Shown here in pieces: positions 21,012 through 31,173 of a stretch of DNA of 64,000 nucleotides (within the stretch, counting starts at the first letter, position 1; every line of letters starts with the position of its first letter). Source of the DNA: Mesostigma viride (taxonomy: Eukaryota; Streptophyta; Mesostigmatophyceae; Mesostigmatales; Mesostigmataceae); NCBI GenBank assembly GCA_009746045.1, contig RPFO01001129.1:1-64000 (forward strand), written 5' to 3'. Under the pieces are notes generated by a model. That model did not search any database, had not been told where the DNA came from, and saw only the letters and a program-made list of their open reading frames with translations. The translations under genes were made by a program, and so were the position numbers.

Positions 21012-21759
21012 AAGCTGAGAGCTGGGTGCTTAAGTCTCTGGATATCAGGCTGGGAGCTTGATTGTACATAATCCTGAGCACACCTTGAGGGGTGAGACAT
21101 GTCTCTGGTGTGGGAATGTCTGACATTGTCTCTGATGGAGAGATGTCTATCTGGGGTTTTCATCTCAGTCTGAGGTTTCCCCAGATCTGTGGTTTGTGGG
21201 CGGGGTTCGATTCCCTGGTGCCGTCTTAAGGCGGAGTTTCACGGACTGGCTGACCCATCCACCATGCTGGTGAGGTGGCGACAGGTCCCCTGATTTTCCA
21301 CGGTTGGAACGAGTATGGGAGCTTGTGTTTTGCATGTGCTTCGCGTAGATGTTGTGTCTGGTTCGATAAGGGGCAGCAGACCGGCGCCGACTCCCGTCTG
21401 GGGGTCAGCAATGTTTTCTGATGAGCTGTTGTGGGTGATCTGTGGGGTTTCGCCTAAGGTCCTGAAGGTTGTACATACTTCTCAAGTTCTTAACTGAACA
21501 CCTATGGGCTGCCACAGTTGGCCAACCTCTTGTACATGGGTAACACAACGAGCCTCCCGTGAAGGGATAGGGACTCATTGTAATTTGTTTGTGCTCCTGA
21601 GCCAGTATGGGTGCTATGTACATATAATAAGGAATCCAAGCTGACTGTCATGCCCAGCGGGTTGTGACTTGTAGTCTGGGGAGGATATCCAGTACCCATT
21701 GTGTGTGTTTGTATGTAGACTTGTGTGAGCTGCTACAGCTCAAGAAAAGAAAGGATTGG
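21012..21759 (+). other. 3' untranslated part of outer element with polypurine tract
   Basis: No coding character. The last 20 bases before the LTR are almost all purine (AAGAAAAGAAAGGATTGG), a clear polypurine tract. Confidence 0.75.
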
Positions 21760-22459
21760 AGTTAACGCCAAGCGCATTGGCGTGATCCTGATTCGGCATA
21801 TCTCTGCGATTCCAGCGGCACCGGAACGAGTTCATTCCGACAAGTATCAAGAAAGTTATGGCGTTCCGACTTCCCGGTCGCGCGCGAGCGCGAGCCGGCT
21901 GTTCTTCTAAGTCGGACGTGAATATTTGCCGACGACATATGGGGTCGACAGTAATTCCTGGGCTGACAGGAATTAGGTGCTGTACCTACGACGGTATTGG
22001 ATTAATACGTCGTACGCAGGAAATAGGAACCTTAACCTGTGGTCTGTTGGTACCGCAGGCTTAGTCCTGGACTTCTAGGTGCAGATGCAATAATCACTGT
22101 GGTGACTGTACTCTGTGGTCACTGTGCCTGTATGGCAGACCTACTGTATAGGAGCTGGGCGCTGTACAGGTAGTGAATACTGTACCGGGAGTGTTATTAC
22201 TGAGCAGGCCTCCTAGGCTGCTCAGGACTAGCAAGCACAGTGCACAAGTATATAAACAATAGGCCAGTGCCAAATGGGCATCTCTTGCGAGCCCGCCTCA
22301 CGTGTTGTGTCTTGACTTGGCAAGCGCGTGTACAAGCCTCAAGTGTGTGAGCGCTGTAAACATTATCCGATTTAACAAAGCTCCGTTTCCAACCATATTC
22401 ACACATTGCTGCATTGCAACCATATCCTTCACATTGCGTGTGCGAAGAAAACGTTAACT
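21760..22459 (+). repeat. 3' LTR of outer element
   Basis: 700 bp, matching the 5' LTR at a constant offset of 14852. It ends GTTAACT and is followed by the target duplication GTTGC, which reads straight into the minisatellite. Confidence 0.95.
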
Positions 22460-24672
22460 GTTGCCCCTTGCGTGCGCGGTGTATGTAAGTGTGTGTGCAG
22501 CCGGCCCTTGCGTGCGCGGTGTGTGTACATGTGAGTGCAGCTGCCCCAAGCGTGCGCGGTGTGTGTACATGTGTGTGCAGTTGCCCCTTGCGTGCGCGGT
22601 GGATGTACGTGTGTGTGCATGCCGGCAATTGCGTGCATGGTGTGTGTACGTGTGTGTGCAGCCGCCCCTTGCGTGCGCGGTGTGTGTACGTGTGTGTGCA
22701 CTCGCCCCTTGCGTGCGCGGTGGATGTACATGTGTGTGCAGCCGCCCCTTGCGTGCATGGTGTATGTACGTGTGTGTGCAGCCGCCCCTTGCGTGCGCGG
22801 TGTATGTACGTGTTAATGCAGCCGCCCCTTCCGTGCGCAGTGTATGTCCATGTGTGGACAGTTTCCCCTTAATTGCGTGCGCGGTGTATGTACGTGTGTG
22901 TGCAGCCGCCCCTTGCGTGCGCGGTGTATGTACGTGTGTGCAGCCGCCCCTTGCGTGGGCGGTGTATGCCATGCAGTGTGTGTGCATGCCGGCCCTTGCG
23001 TGCAAGGTGTGTGTAAGTGTGTGTGCAGCCCCTTGCGTGCATGGTGTATGTACGTGTGTGTGCAGCTGCCCCTTGCGTGCGCGGTGTGTGTACGTGTGTG
23101 TGCAGCCGCCCCTTGCGTGCGCGGTGTATGTACGTGTGTGTGCAGCTGCCCCAAGCGTGCGCGGTGTGTGTACATGTGTGTGCAGTTGCCCCTTGCGTGC
23201 GCGGTGGATGTACGTGTGTGTGCATGCCGGCAATTGCGTGCATGGTGTGTGTACGTGTGTGTGCAGCCGCCCCTTGCGTGCGCGGTGTGTGTACGTGTGT
23301 GTGCACTCGCCCCTTGCGTGCGCGGTGGATGTACATGTGTGTGCAGCCGCCCCTTGCGTGCATGGTGTATGTACGTGTGTGTGCAGCCGCCCCTTGCGTG
23401 CGCGGTGTATGTACGTGTTAATGCAGCCGCCCCTTCCGTGCGCAGTGTATGTCCATGTGTGGACAGTTTCCCCTTAATTGCGTGCGCGGTGTATGTACGT
23501 GTGTGTGCAGCCGCCCCTTGCGTGCGCGGTGTATGTACGTGTGTGCAGCCGCCCCTTGCGTGGGCGGTGTATGCCATGCAGTGTGTGTGCATGCCGGCCC
23601 TTGCGTGCAAGGTGTGTGTAAGTGTGTGTGCAGCCCCTTGCGTGCATGGTGTATGTACGTGTGTGTGCAGCTGCCCCTTGCGTGCGCGGTGTGTGTACGT
23701 GTGTGTGCAGCCACCCCTTTCGTGCGCGGTGTATGTACATGTGAGTGCCGTCGCCCCAAGCGTGCATTTTGTGTGTAAGTGTGTGTGCAGCAGCCCCTTG
23801 CGTGCGCGGTGTATGTACGTGTGTGTGCAGCCGCCCCTTGCGTGCGCGGTGTAGGTACGTGTGTGTGCAGCCGCCCCAAGCGTGCGCGGTGTATGTATGT
23901 GTGTGTGCAGCCGCCCCTTGCGTGCGCGGTGGATGTACGTGTGTGTGCAGCCACCCCTTTCGTGCGCGGTGTATGTACATGTGAGTGCCGTCGCCCCAAG
24001 CGTGCATTTTGTGTGTAAGTGTGTGTGCAGCAGCCCCTTGCGTGCGCGGTGTATGTACGTGTGTGTGCAGCCGCCCCGTGGTTGCGCGGTGGATGTACAT
24101 GTGAGTGGAGCCGGTCCTTGCGTGCGCGGCGTATGTACGTGTGTGTGCAGCCGCCCCTTGCGTGCGTGGTGTGTGTACATGTAAGTGCAGCCGCCCCTTG
24201 CGTGCGCGGTGTATGTACGTGTGTGTGCAGCCGTCCCTTGCGTGCGCGGTGTGTGTACGTGTGTGTGCAGCCGCCCCTTGCGTGCATGGTGAGTGTAAGT
24301 GTGTGTGCAGCAGCCCCTTGCGTGCGCAGTGTATGTACGTGTGTGTGCAGCCGCCCCTTGCGTGCGCGGTGTGTGTACTGTGTGTGCATGCCGGCCCTTG
24401 CGTGCATGGTGTGTGTACGTGTGTGTGCAGCCGCCCCTTGCATGGGCGGTGTATGTACAATTGAGTGCAGCCGGCCCTTGCGTGCGCGGTGGATGTACAT
24501 GTGTGGGCAGTTGCCCCTTGCGTGCGCGGTGGATGTACATGTGTTTGCACTCGCCCCTTGCGTGCGCGGTGGATGTACATGTGTGTGCAGCCGAACCTTG
24601 CGTGCATGGTGTGTGTACCTGTGCGTGAAGTCGCTCCTTGCGTGCATGGTGTGTGTACGTGTGTGTGCAGCC
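22460..24672. repeat. 40-bp minisatellite, middle part, with 605-bp higher-order duplication
   Basis: Same unit as at 3760. A block of about 605 bp is directly repeated: unusual variants such as CTGCCCCAAGC, CATGCCGGCAATTGC, GTTAATGCAGCC and the CCTTAATTGC insertion recur at matching offsets (for example 22541 and 23146). A shorter 240-bp duplication (CAGCCACCCCTTTCG variant) follows at about 23711 and 23951. Confidence 0.95.
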
Positions 24673-25553
24673 AGTTACGTTAAATAGTGCCGGAACCTTT
24701 TGCCGCCTGAGGCAAATCGGGCCGGAACACTATTTTGCCCGGAATAACCACTTCCGAGCACCCAAGTTAATTCGGCCGAATTAACTTGGGTGCTCGGAAG
24801 TGGTTATTCCGGGCAAAATAGTGTTCCGGCCCGATTTGCCTCAGGCGGCAAAAGGTTCCGGCACTATTTAACGTAACTAAAACCTGGCCTCATGGAGGGG
24901 GGACGAAGAGCCCGAGACATCCGCCTAGGCCGCTGAGCACGCACCACTAAATGCGCCGGAACTGCCTCAGTGAGGATTCGAACCCCTGACCTCCAAGGTG
25001 CACAGGTTTTAGTTACGTTAAATAGTGCCGGAACCTTTTGCCGCCTGAGGCAAATCGGGCCGGAACACTATTTTGCCCGGAATAACCACTTCCGAGCACC
25101 CAAGTTAATTCGGCCGAATTAACTTGGGTGCTCGGAAGTGGTTATTCCGGGCAAAATAGTGTTCCGGCCCGATTTGCCTCAGGCGGCAAAAGGTTCCGGC
25201 ACTATTTAACGTAACTAAAACCTGTGCACCTTGGAGGTCAGGGGTTCGAATCCTCACTGAGGCAGTTCCGGCGCATTTAGTGGTGCGTGCTCAGCGGCCT
25301 AGGCGGATGTCTCGGGCTCTTCGTCCCCCTCCATGAGGCCAGGTTTTAGTTACGTTAAATAGTGCCGGAACCTTTTGCCGCCTGAGGCAAATCGGGCCGG
25401 AACACTATTTTGCCCGGAATAACCACTTCCGAGCACCCAAGTTAATTCGGCCGAATTAACTTGGGTGCTCGGAAGTGGTTATTCCGGGCAAAATAGTGTT
25501 CCGGCCCGATTTGCCTCAGGCGGCAAAAGGTTCCGGCACTATTTAACGTAACT
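24673..25553. mobile_element. 881-bp nested palindromic (foldback) element
   Basis: Three copies of a perfect 206-bp palindrome (24673-24878, 25011-25216, 25348-25553; centre TTCGGCCGAA) alternate with a 132-bp spacer (24879-25010) and its reverse complement (25217-25347, 131 bp). The spacers differ by one base (six G versus five C), so the whole element is one near-perfect palindrome. It is flanked by the 5-bp duplication CAGCC (24668-24672 and 25554-25558) and splits a minisatellite unit cleanly, which marks it as an insertion. Ends are AGTTACG...CGTAACT. No protein is encoded, so it must move with help from another element. The ends resemble the LTR ends of the two retrotransposons nearby. 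Confidence 0.93.
25217..25265 (+). other. tRNA-like 3' half with pol III B box in the foldback spacer
   Basis: The spacer reads AGGTC, then GGGGTTCGAATCCTC, then TGAGGCA. This matches a tRNA variable loop, T arm (B box GGTTCGAATCC) and acceptor 3' strand. The matching 5' acceptor strand is absent upstream. The mirrored spacer at 24959-25010 carries the same sequence on the other strand. Confidence 0.5.
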
Positions 25554-26806
25554 CAGCCGCCCCTTGCGTGCATGGTGTGTGTACGTGTGTGTGCAGTTGC
25601 CCCTTGCGTGCGCGGTGTATGTACGTGTGTGTGCAGCCGGCCCTTGCGTGCGCGGTGTGTGTACATGTGTGTGCAGCCGCCCCAAGCGTGTGTACATGTG
25701 TGTGCAGTTGCCCCTTGCGTGCGCGGTGGATGTACGTGTGTGTGCATGCCGGCAATTGCGTGCATGGTGTGTGTACGTGTGTGTGCAGCCGCCCCTTGCG
25801 TGCGCGGTGTGTGTACGTGTGTGTGAATCCTTGTCCTTGCGTGCATGGTGTATGTACATGTGGGTGCAGCCGCCCCTTGCGTGCGCGGTGTATGCCAGTG
25901 TGTGTGCATGCCGGCCCTTGCGTGCATGGTGTGTGTAAGTGTGTGTGCAGCCGCCCCGAGCGTGTGTACATGTGTGTGCAGTTGCCCCTTGCGTGCGCAG
26001 TGGATGTACGTGTGTGTGCATGCCGGCAATTGCGTGCATGGTGTGTGTACGTGTGTGTGCAGCCGCCCCTTTCGTGCGCGGTGTGTGTACGTGTGTGTGC
26101 ACTCGCCCCTTGCGTGCGCGGTGTATGTACGTGTGTGCAGCCGCCCCTTGCGTGCGCGGTGTATGCCAGTGTGTGTGCATGCCGGCCCTTGCGTGCATGG
26201 TGTGTGTAAGTGTGTGTGCAGCCCCTTGCGTGCATGGTGTATGTACGTGTGTGTGCAGCCGCCCCTTGCGTGCGCGGTGTGTGTACGTATGTGTGCAGCC
26301 GCCCCTTGCGTGCGCGGTGTAGGTACGTATGTGTGCAGCCGCCCCTTGCGTGCGCGGTGTATGTACGTGTGTGTGCAGCCGCCCCGTGGTTGCGCGGTGT
26401 ATGTACATGTGTGTGCAGTTGCCCCTTGCGTGCGCGGTGTATGTACGTGTGTGTGCAGCCGGCCCTTGCGTGCGCGGTGGATGTACATGTGAGTGCAGCC
26501 GGCCCTTGCGTGCATGGTGTGTGTACGTGTGTGTGCAGCCGCCCCTTGCGTGCATGGTGTATGTACATGTGAGTGCAGCCGGCCCTTGCGTGCATGGTGT
26601 GTGTACGTGTGTGTGCAGCCGCCCCTTGCGTGCATGGTGTATGTACATGTGAGTGCAGCCGGCCCTTGCGTGCATGGTGTGTGTACGTGTGTGTGCAGTT
26701 GCCCCTTGCGTGCGCGGTGGATGTACGTGTGTGTGCAGCCGCCCCTTGCGTGCGCGGTGTGTGTACGTGTATGTGCAGCCGCCCCTTGCGTGCATGTACA
26801 TGTGTG
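25554..26806. repeat. 40-bp minisatellite, right part
   Basis: Continuation of the same array after the foldback element, about 31 units, ending at GCATGTACATGTGTG. Two units near 25690 and 25965 are shortened (GCGTGTGTACATG). Confidence 0.95.
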
Positions 26807-26924
26807 AAGAAATAAGCAATAGTGAATGAAATAGTAAAAAGAAAATCATTCCAGCATATGTATGTACAAGTTTTTAGTAGTACACTATGACTATCGTCAA
26901 ATATAACAATTTTCTATATTTTCA

Positions 26925-28358
26925 TACACACACGAACAACACACCCAACACACACACACACTATGTTTGCACCCAAGACACACACCAACACCTAAAAACA
27001 AGACACCAACACACAAGACAGCCATGCAACACACACCAACACACACACGCAACACACACATAACACACCTAAGTATAGTTGTTATAACACACAACACACA
27101 GGTACATCCCGCCCCCCCACACACAACACCAACACATGACAATTAACAGGCCACAACACACACACTGACACACATGCCCCAACACACACACACACATGCC
27201 CCAACACACACACACATGCCCCAACACTGCACACACAACAACACCCAAACACACACACACACAAAAGACACCCAACACACATACCGAAAACACGCACACA
27301 CAACACCTACTAAAAACAAGACACCAACACACAAGACACCCAACACACACCCAACACACACACACACACAATGTTTGCACCGGTCGGCCCACGACACCCA
27401 CACCCAACACACACATAACACACCTAAGTAACACACAACACACACGTACATCCCCCCCCCCACACACACAACACCAACACATGACAATTAACATGCCACA
27501 ACACACACACATGCCCCAACACACACACACACATGCCCCAACACTGCACACACAACAACACCCAAACACATACCACACACACACAAGACACCCAACACAC
27601 ATACCGAAAACACGCACACACAACACCTACCAAAAACACCAAACACACAAGACACCCAACACACACCCATCACACACACACACACAATGTTTGCACCCAC
27701 GACACACACACCAACACCTAAAAATAAGACACCAACACACAACACACGTACACGTACATCCCCCCCCCCCACAACACCAACAATAACATGCAAACAACAC
27801 ACACACAACACACCTAAGTCACACACACAACACACACGTACTTTCCCCCCCCCCACACCCAACACCAACACACAAGACACTTTGCACACACCCTACACAC
27901 ACCCACACCCTTTATGAACACATGTACACCCAACACACACACGCAACACACACCTAGGTCGATCACACACAACACACACAAAACACACCTAAGTCACACA
28001 CAACACACACGTACACCCCCCACACAAACCCAATACCAACACACAAGACACTTGGCCCCCCCCCCACCCACCCACACACCCACACCCACACCCACACCAC
28101 ACATCCAACACACACAACACACACACTACACACTTAAGTCACACACAACACACACATAACACACCTAAGTCACACACAACACACACGTCCATCCCCCCCC
28201 CACACTCAACACCAATACATGACAATTAACATGCACACAACACACACACGCACACGCCCCAACACACACACACACACAACATACATACACAGAGCACACA
28301 CACACGCCTCAACACACATACCGAACACACACACACAAGACACCCAACACACATACCG

Positions 28359-28391
<33 letters not shown>

Positions 28392-28404
28392 TGTTTGCAC
28401 CCGA
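26925..28404. repeat. CA-rich simple-sequence tract
   Basis: Long runs of (CA)n mixed with ACACAACACC, ACCTAAGTCACAC, CATGCCCCAACAC and short C runs. A loose longer-period order is visible because CACACAATGTTTGCACC and AACACACCTAAGT recur every few hundred bases. The minus strand appears as Val/Cys-rich open frames; these are not genes. The gag-only LTR element is inserted in this tract. Confidence 0.9.
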
Positions 28405-29148
28405 TGTCAGAAACCGGGGCTCGGAGGAAAGATCTTTTGCCTGTTATGACCCAGATATTGCACAAGTGTATGGAAAAGACTTCTTGTATTAAAATACGTT
28501 TACTGAGAGTGGAAAACACGGTGCGGCCAACACTGGGCGCAGTCTACCATAGCCAACACTGGGCCAGGGCAAATGACAATGCCAACACTGGGCAGGGTCA
28601 CACGACCAACACTGGGTCGGGGCCACACACGGCTAGGCAAGCAAACAACTCTAGGAACACAAAGTAGTGGCGGCTAATGCATTATGCACCGTTGATTTAC
28701 ATCTGACGGCACTGCAGCTTAGCGTCTCTACAACCACGGAAAGAACACTAGATAATAACGACTTTGCAGCCTGTAATCTATTGTCCACATCATGGTACAT
28801 TGTGTGTGTGGTCTGATAGGCTCAAAGTCCTATCGCCTCCAGGGCGGCACCACAAACTGCGGACCTGATCTGATCCGGAGAGAGCCGATGTAAATTACGG
28901 CACCTGTAACGGTGCTGACAGGTAACGCTTGCTGTTTTCCGAGCAACATCATTCGGATTTTAGTACACTCAAACATTGTATATGATATTAAACTAGTCAA
29001 CGACCTGTGGGTGCAATTAATAGGGATGCAAACCCAACAACAAGTCGTGTAAATAAACACCTAGCTGACGGCGTCAATTTTCCCCGCATATAATGCGTGA
29101 TAACATAATGCGTGACAAAAGTAGAGAAACATCGCTAGATATTTGACA
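28405..29148 (-). repeat. 3' LTR (left copy) of gag-only element
   Basis: 744 bp with TG...CA ends. It carries four short copies of CCAACACTGGG between about 28526 and 28618. Confidence 0.92.
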
Positions 29149-29178
29149 CACCCCCATACTGCATGTCACGTATTCCGG

Positions 29179-30063
29179 CTACTCAATGAAAAAACCAGCA
29201 GGAACATCTGCCACGTCGTCAGCCAGTGGCTCGCCGTCCATGGTGAAGTGCGCCTCAGGTTTCTTGGACTTGTTCTCCGCCTTCTTGGACCAGCAGCGAT
29301 CCTCAGTGTGACCGGTACGGTGGCAGTGCTTGCAGGTCAGCACTTTCCCACCCTTGGTGAGGAAGACTGATTCGTCGATAGTACCCGCACAGTGGGGGCA
29401 GGCAGCAGTATGATACACTGGTGCACTGGAATCTGAGCTGCCAGCTTGGGCCGCGCGGTGCACACGCAGATGGTCGTCCACTTTCAGGACGGCGGTCTTG
29501 TAGTCTTTCCACGTCAAGTCGGGGGGAAGGTTGTACGCCGCCAGGACGGGGCCATACTGGGCAGGAAGTCTGCGGCGGTGTGATGTCACCAGGATGGAAT
29601 CATGGAGTTTATTGTTGCTTAATTTATTATATTGCAGGTACAATCGTTCGGTGAGATTGACATTTGCAGGAACAGAATCCATGGGAATCTGCTCAGCTGA
29701 CAGCAGTTCCTCAAGTGTCGCGGCCTGATGGGTGGATGTCGTTTCGTCACGTCCATAGACGTCAACCAGGACGGTCCACGCCTCGTGCATATACTTGTTG
29801 GGGGCCGTAGCGGCATGCAGTAGCGCGTTGCCGTCGAGGCCAGCAATCAGGGCAGCGTAACCAATTTTTTGCTGCTTTACCACGATCGGATCCTTTCCAG
29901 CTAGTACATCTGAATATCCGAGGGCGTCGAATTGCCCTTCCGCCTTGATTCGGAATCCGGTGAATTTCTTGGGGTCGCTCCCATCAAAGTTGAGATTCTT
30001 GAGAGCACTAAGAACGCTGCTCTCCTTGACTTCTCGTGCCACAGCTGGCGCACCTCCCGACAT
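29179..30063 (-). CDS. Copia-type Gag with zinc knuckle
   Basis: 294 codons from an ATG at 30063. Residues about 25-200 match the general plan of Copia gag polyproteins: NFDGSDPKKFTGFRIKAEGQ near the start, then a helical capsid region with LADLDG-like turns (AALIAGLDGNAL), HEAWTVLVDVYGRDE and LTERLYLQYNKLS. Near the C-terminus are CPHC and the knuckle CKHCHRTGHTEDRC (CX2CX4HX4C). The protein would form the particle and bind RNA. The start overlaps the upstream frame by 56 nt. The frame is intact, as expected for a recently mobile element. Confidence 0.88.
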   Translation of the reverse strand: MSGGAPAVAREVKESSVLSALKNLNFDGSDPKKFTGFRIKAEGQFDALGYSDVLAGKDPIVVKQQKIGYAALIAGLDGNALLHAATAPNKYMHEAWTVLVDVYGRDETTSTHQAATLEELLSAEQIPMDSVPANVNLTERLYLQYNKLSNNKLHDSILVTSHRRRLPAQYGPVLAAYNLPPDLTWKDYKTAVLKVDDHLRVHRAAQAGSSDSSAPVYHTAACPHCAGTIDESVFLTKGGKVLTCKHCHRTGHTEDRCWSKKAENKSKKPEAHFTMDGEPLADDVADVPAGFFIE

Positions 30064-30406
30064 GTTCTTGATTGCGTTGGAGATTTGTAATGTGAAGTAA
30101 AGTGTGATTTAATCTCTCCAGAGATACTGCGTTGTTGTCGAGCAGATCCTGTAGATTTCTGATTGAAAAGTCTGGAAGTTCGCTGAAACACACACAGTTG
30201 AAAAATTCTTGTCGAATGCCACGCAGGAGCCAGCGGCAGTAGGCAGATTCAGGAAACACGCCCGGGAAGATGTCTTCAACTTGGGCAAAAAGCAGATTTG
30301 CTCTTGCGAGGTAGTCTGGGCAAGATTCTTCGGGAAATTGAAAAAGCTCAATTCCAGATCTCAGGTTGCGGTCGTTGGGAATTGGAAAATATGGGTTCAT
30401 AGGCAT
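30008..30406 (-). CDS. Upstream gag-like frame of the gag-only element
   Basis: 132 codons starting right after the primer-binding site (ATG at 30406) and ending inside the start of the Copia-type gag. The sequence (DYLARANLLFAQVEDIFPG, WLLRGIRQEFFNC, IRNLQDLLDNNA) has the look of the helical capsid segment of retrotransposon Gag proteins more generally, but I cannot assign it to a family. It may be a second Gag-type protein or a leader peptide. Translation of the downstream gag would need leaky scanning or reinitiation. Confidence 0.55.
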   Translation of the reverse strand: MPMNPYFPIPNDRNLRSGIELFQFPEESCPDYLARANLLFAQVEDIFPGVFPESAYCRWLLRGIRQEFFNCVCFSELPDFSIRNLQDLLDNNAVSLERLNHTLLHITNLQRNQEHVGRCASCGTRSQGEQRS

Positions 30407-30413
30407 CACTCGC

Positions 30414-30426
30414 TACTCGATACCAG
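30414..30426 (-). promoter_or_regulatory. Primer-binding site
   Basis: Minus-strand TGGTATCGAG begins next to the 5' LTR. TGGTATC is the usual complement of the initiator-Met tRNA 3' end. Confidence 0.6.
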
Positions 30427-31168
30427 CCAGCTACCGGGGCTCGGAGGAAAGATCTTTTGCCTGTTATGACCCAGATATTGCACAAGTGTATGGAAAAGAC
30501 TTCTTGTATTAAAATACGTTTACTGAGAGTGGAAAACACGGTGCGGCCAACACTGGGCGCAGTCTACCATAGCCAACACTGGGCCAGGGCAAATGACAAT
30601 GCCAACACTGGGCAGGGTCACACGACCAACACTGGGTCGGGGCCACACACGGCTAGGCAAGCAAACAACTCTAGGAACACAAAGTAGTGGCGGCTAATGC
30701 ATTATGCACCGTTGATTTACATCTGACGGCACTGCAGCTTAGCGTCTCTACAACCACGGAAAGAACACTAGATAATAACGACTTTGCAGCCTGTAATCTA
30801 TTGTCCACATCATGGTACATTGTGTGTGTGGTCTGATAGGCTCAAAGTCCTATCGCCTCCAGGGCGGCACCACAAACTGCGGACCTGATCTGATCCGGAG
30901 AGAGCCGATGTAAATTACGGCACCTGTAACGGTGCTGACAGGTAACGCTTGCTGTTTTCCGAGCAACATCATTCGGATTTTAGTACACTCAAACATTGTA
31001 TATGATATTAAACTAGTCAACGACCTGTGGGTGCAATTAATAGGGATGCAAACCCAACAACAAGTCGTGTAAATAAACACCTAGCTGACGGCGTCAATTT
31101 TCCCCGCATATAATGCGTGATAACATAATGCGTGACAAAAGTAGAGAAACATCGCTAGATATTTGACA
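30427..31168 (-). repeat. 5' LTR (right copy) of gag-only element
   Basis: Matches the left copy from ACCGGGGCTCGG to TTTGACA. Its primer-proximal end reads CGGTAGCTGG on the minus strand, where the left copy has CGGTTTCTGACA. Confidence 0.85.
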
Positions 31169-31173
31169 CCCGA

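Larger units (their letters stand above)
6908..22459 (+). mobile_element. 15.55-kb Copia-like LTR retrotransposon (outer element)
   Basis: Two 700-bp LTRs (6908-7607 and 21760-22459), which look identical wherever compared, bound the element. The 5-bp target duplication GTTGC (6903-6907 and 22460-22464) lies in the flanking minisatellite. Ends are AGTTAAC...GTTAACT. Inside, in order: an extra ORF (7701-8621), gag (8724 onward, interrupted by a nested element), and a single pol frame to 21011 with integrase, protease-like, reverse transcriptase and RNase H regions. A purine tract (about 21740-21759) precedes the 3' LTR. No tRNA-complementary TGG primer site is visible directly after the 5' LTR. 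Without the nested element it would be about 8.0 kb. LTR identity implies a recent insertion. Confidence 0.93.
28405..31168 (-). mobile_element. 2.76-kb non-autonomous, gag-only LTR retrotransposon
   Basis: Two LTRs (28405-29148, 744 bp; about 30427-31168) are near-identical along their length. The outer ends are TGTCAG...TTTGACA, flanked by the duplication CCCGA (28400-28404 and 31169-31173). On the minus strand the 5' LTR is the right-hand one. It is followed by TGGTATCGAG, a primer site like the common initiator-Met type, and the left LTR is preceded by the purine tract ATGGGGGTG. The 1.28-kb interior holds two overlapping gag-type frames and no protease, integrase or RT. The element must therefore borrow enzymes from a partner. 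Confidence 0.93.

Noticed and set aside
25217-25347. Permuted tRNA gene (3' half before 5' half) in the foldback spacer
   Set aside because: A downstream TGCTCAGCGG resembles an A box, but no acceptor or anticodon stem pairs with the 3' half, so it is kept only as a tRNA-like fragment.
26897-27889. Cys/Val-rich minus-strand frames (up to 185 codons)
   Set aside because: Translation of the complement of a CA-rich simple repeat.
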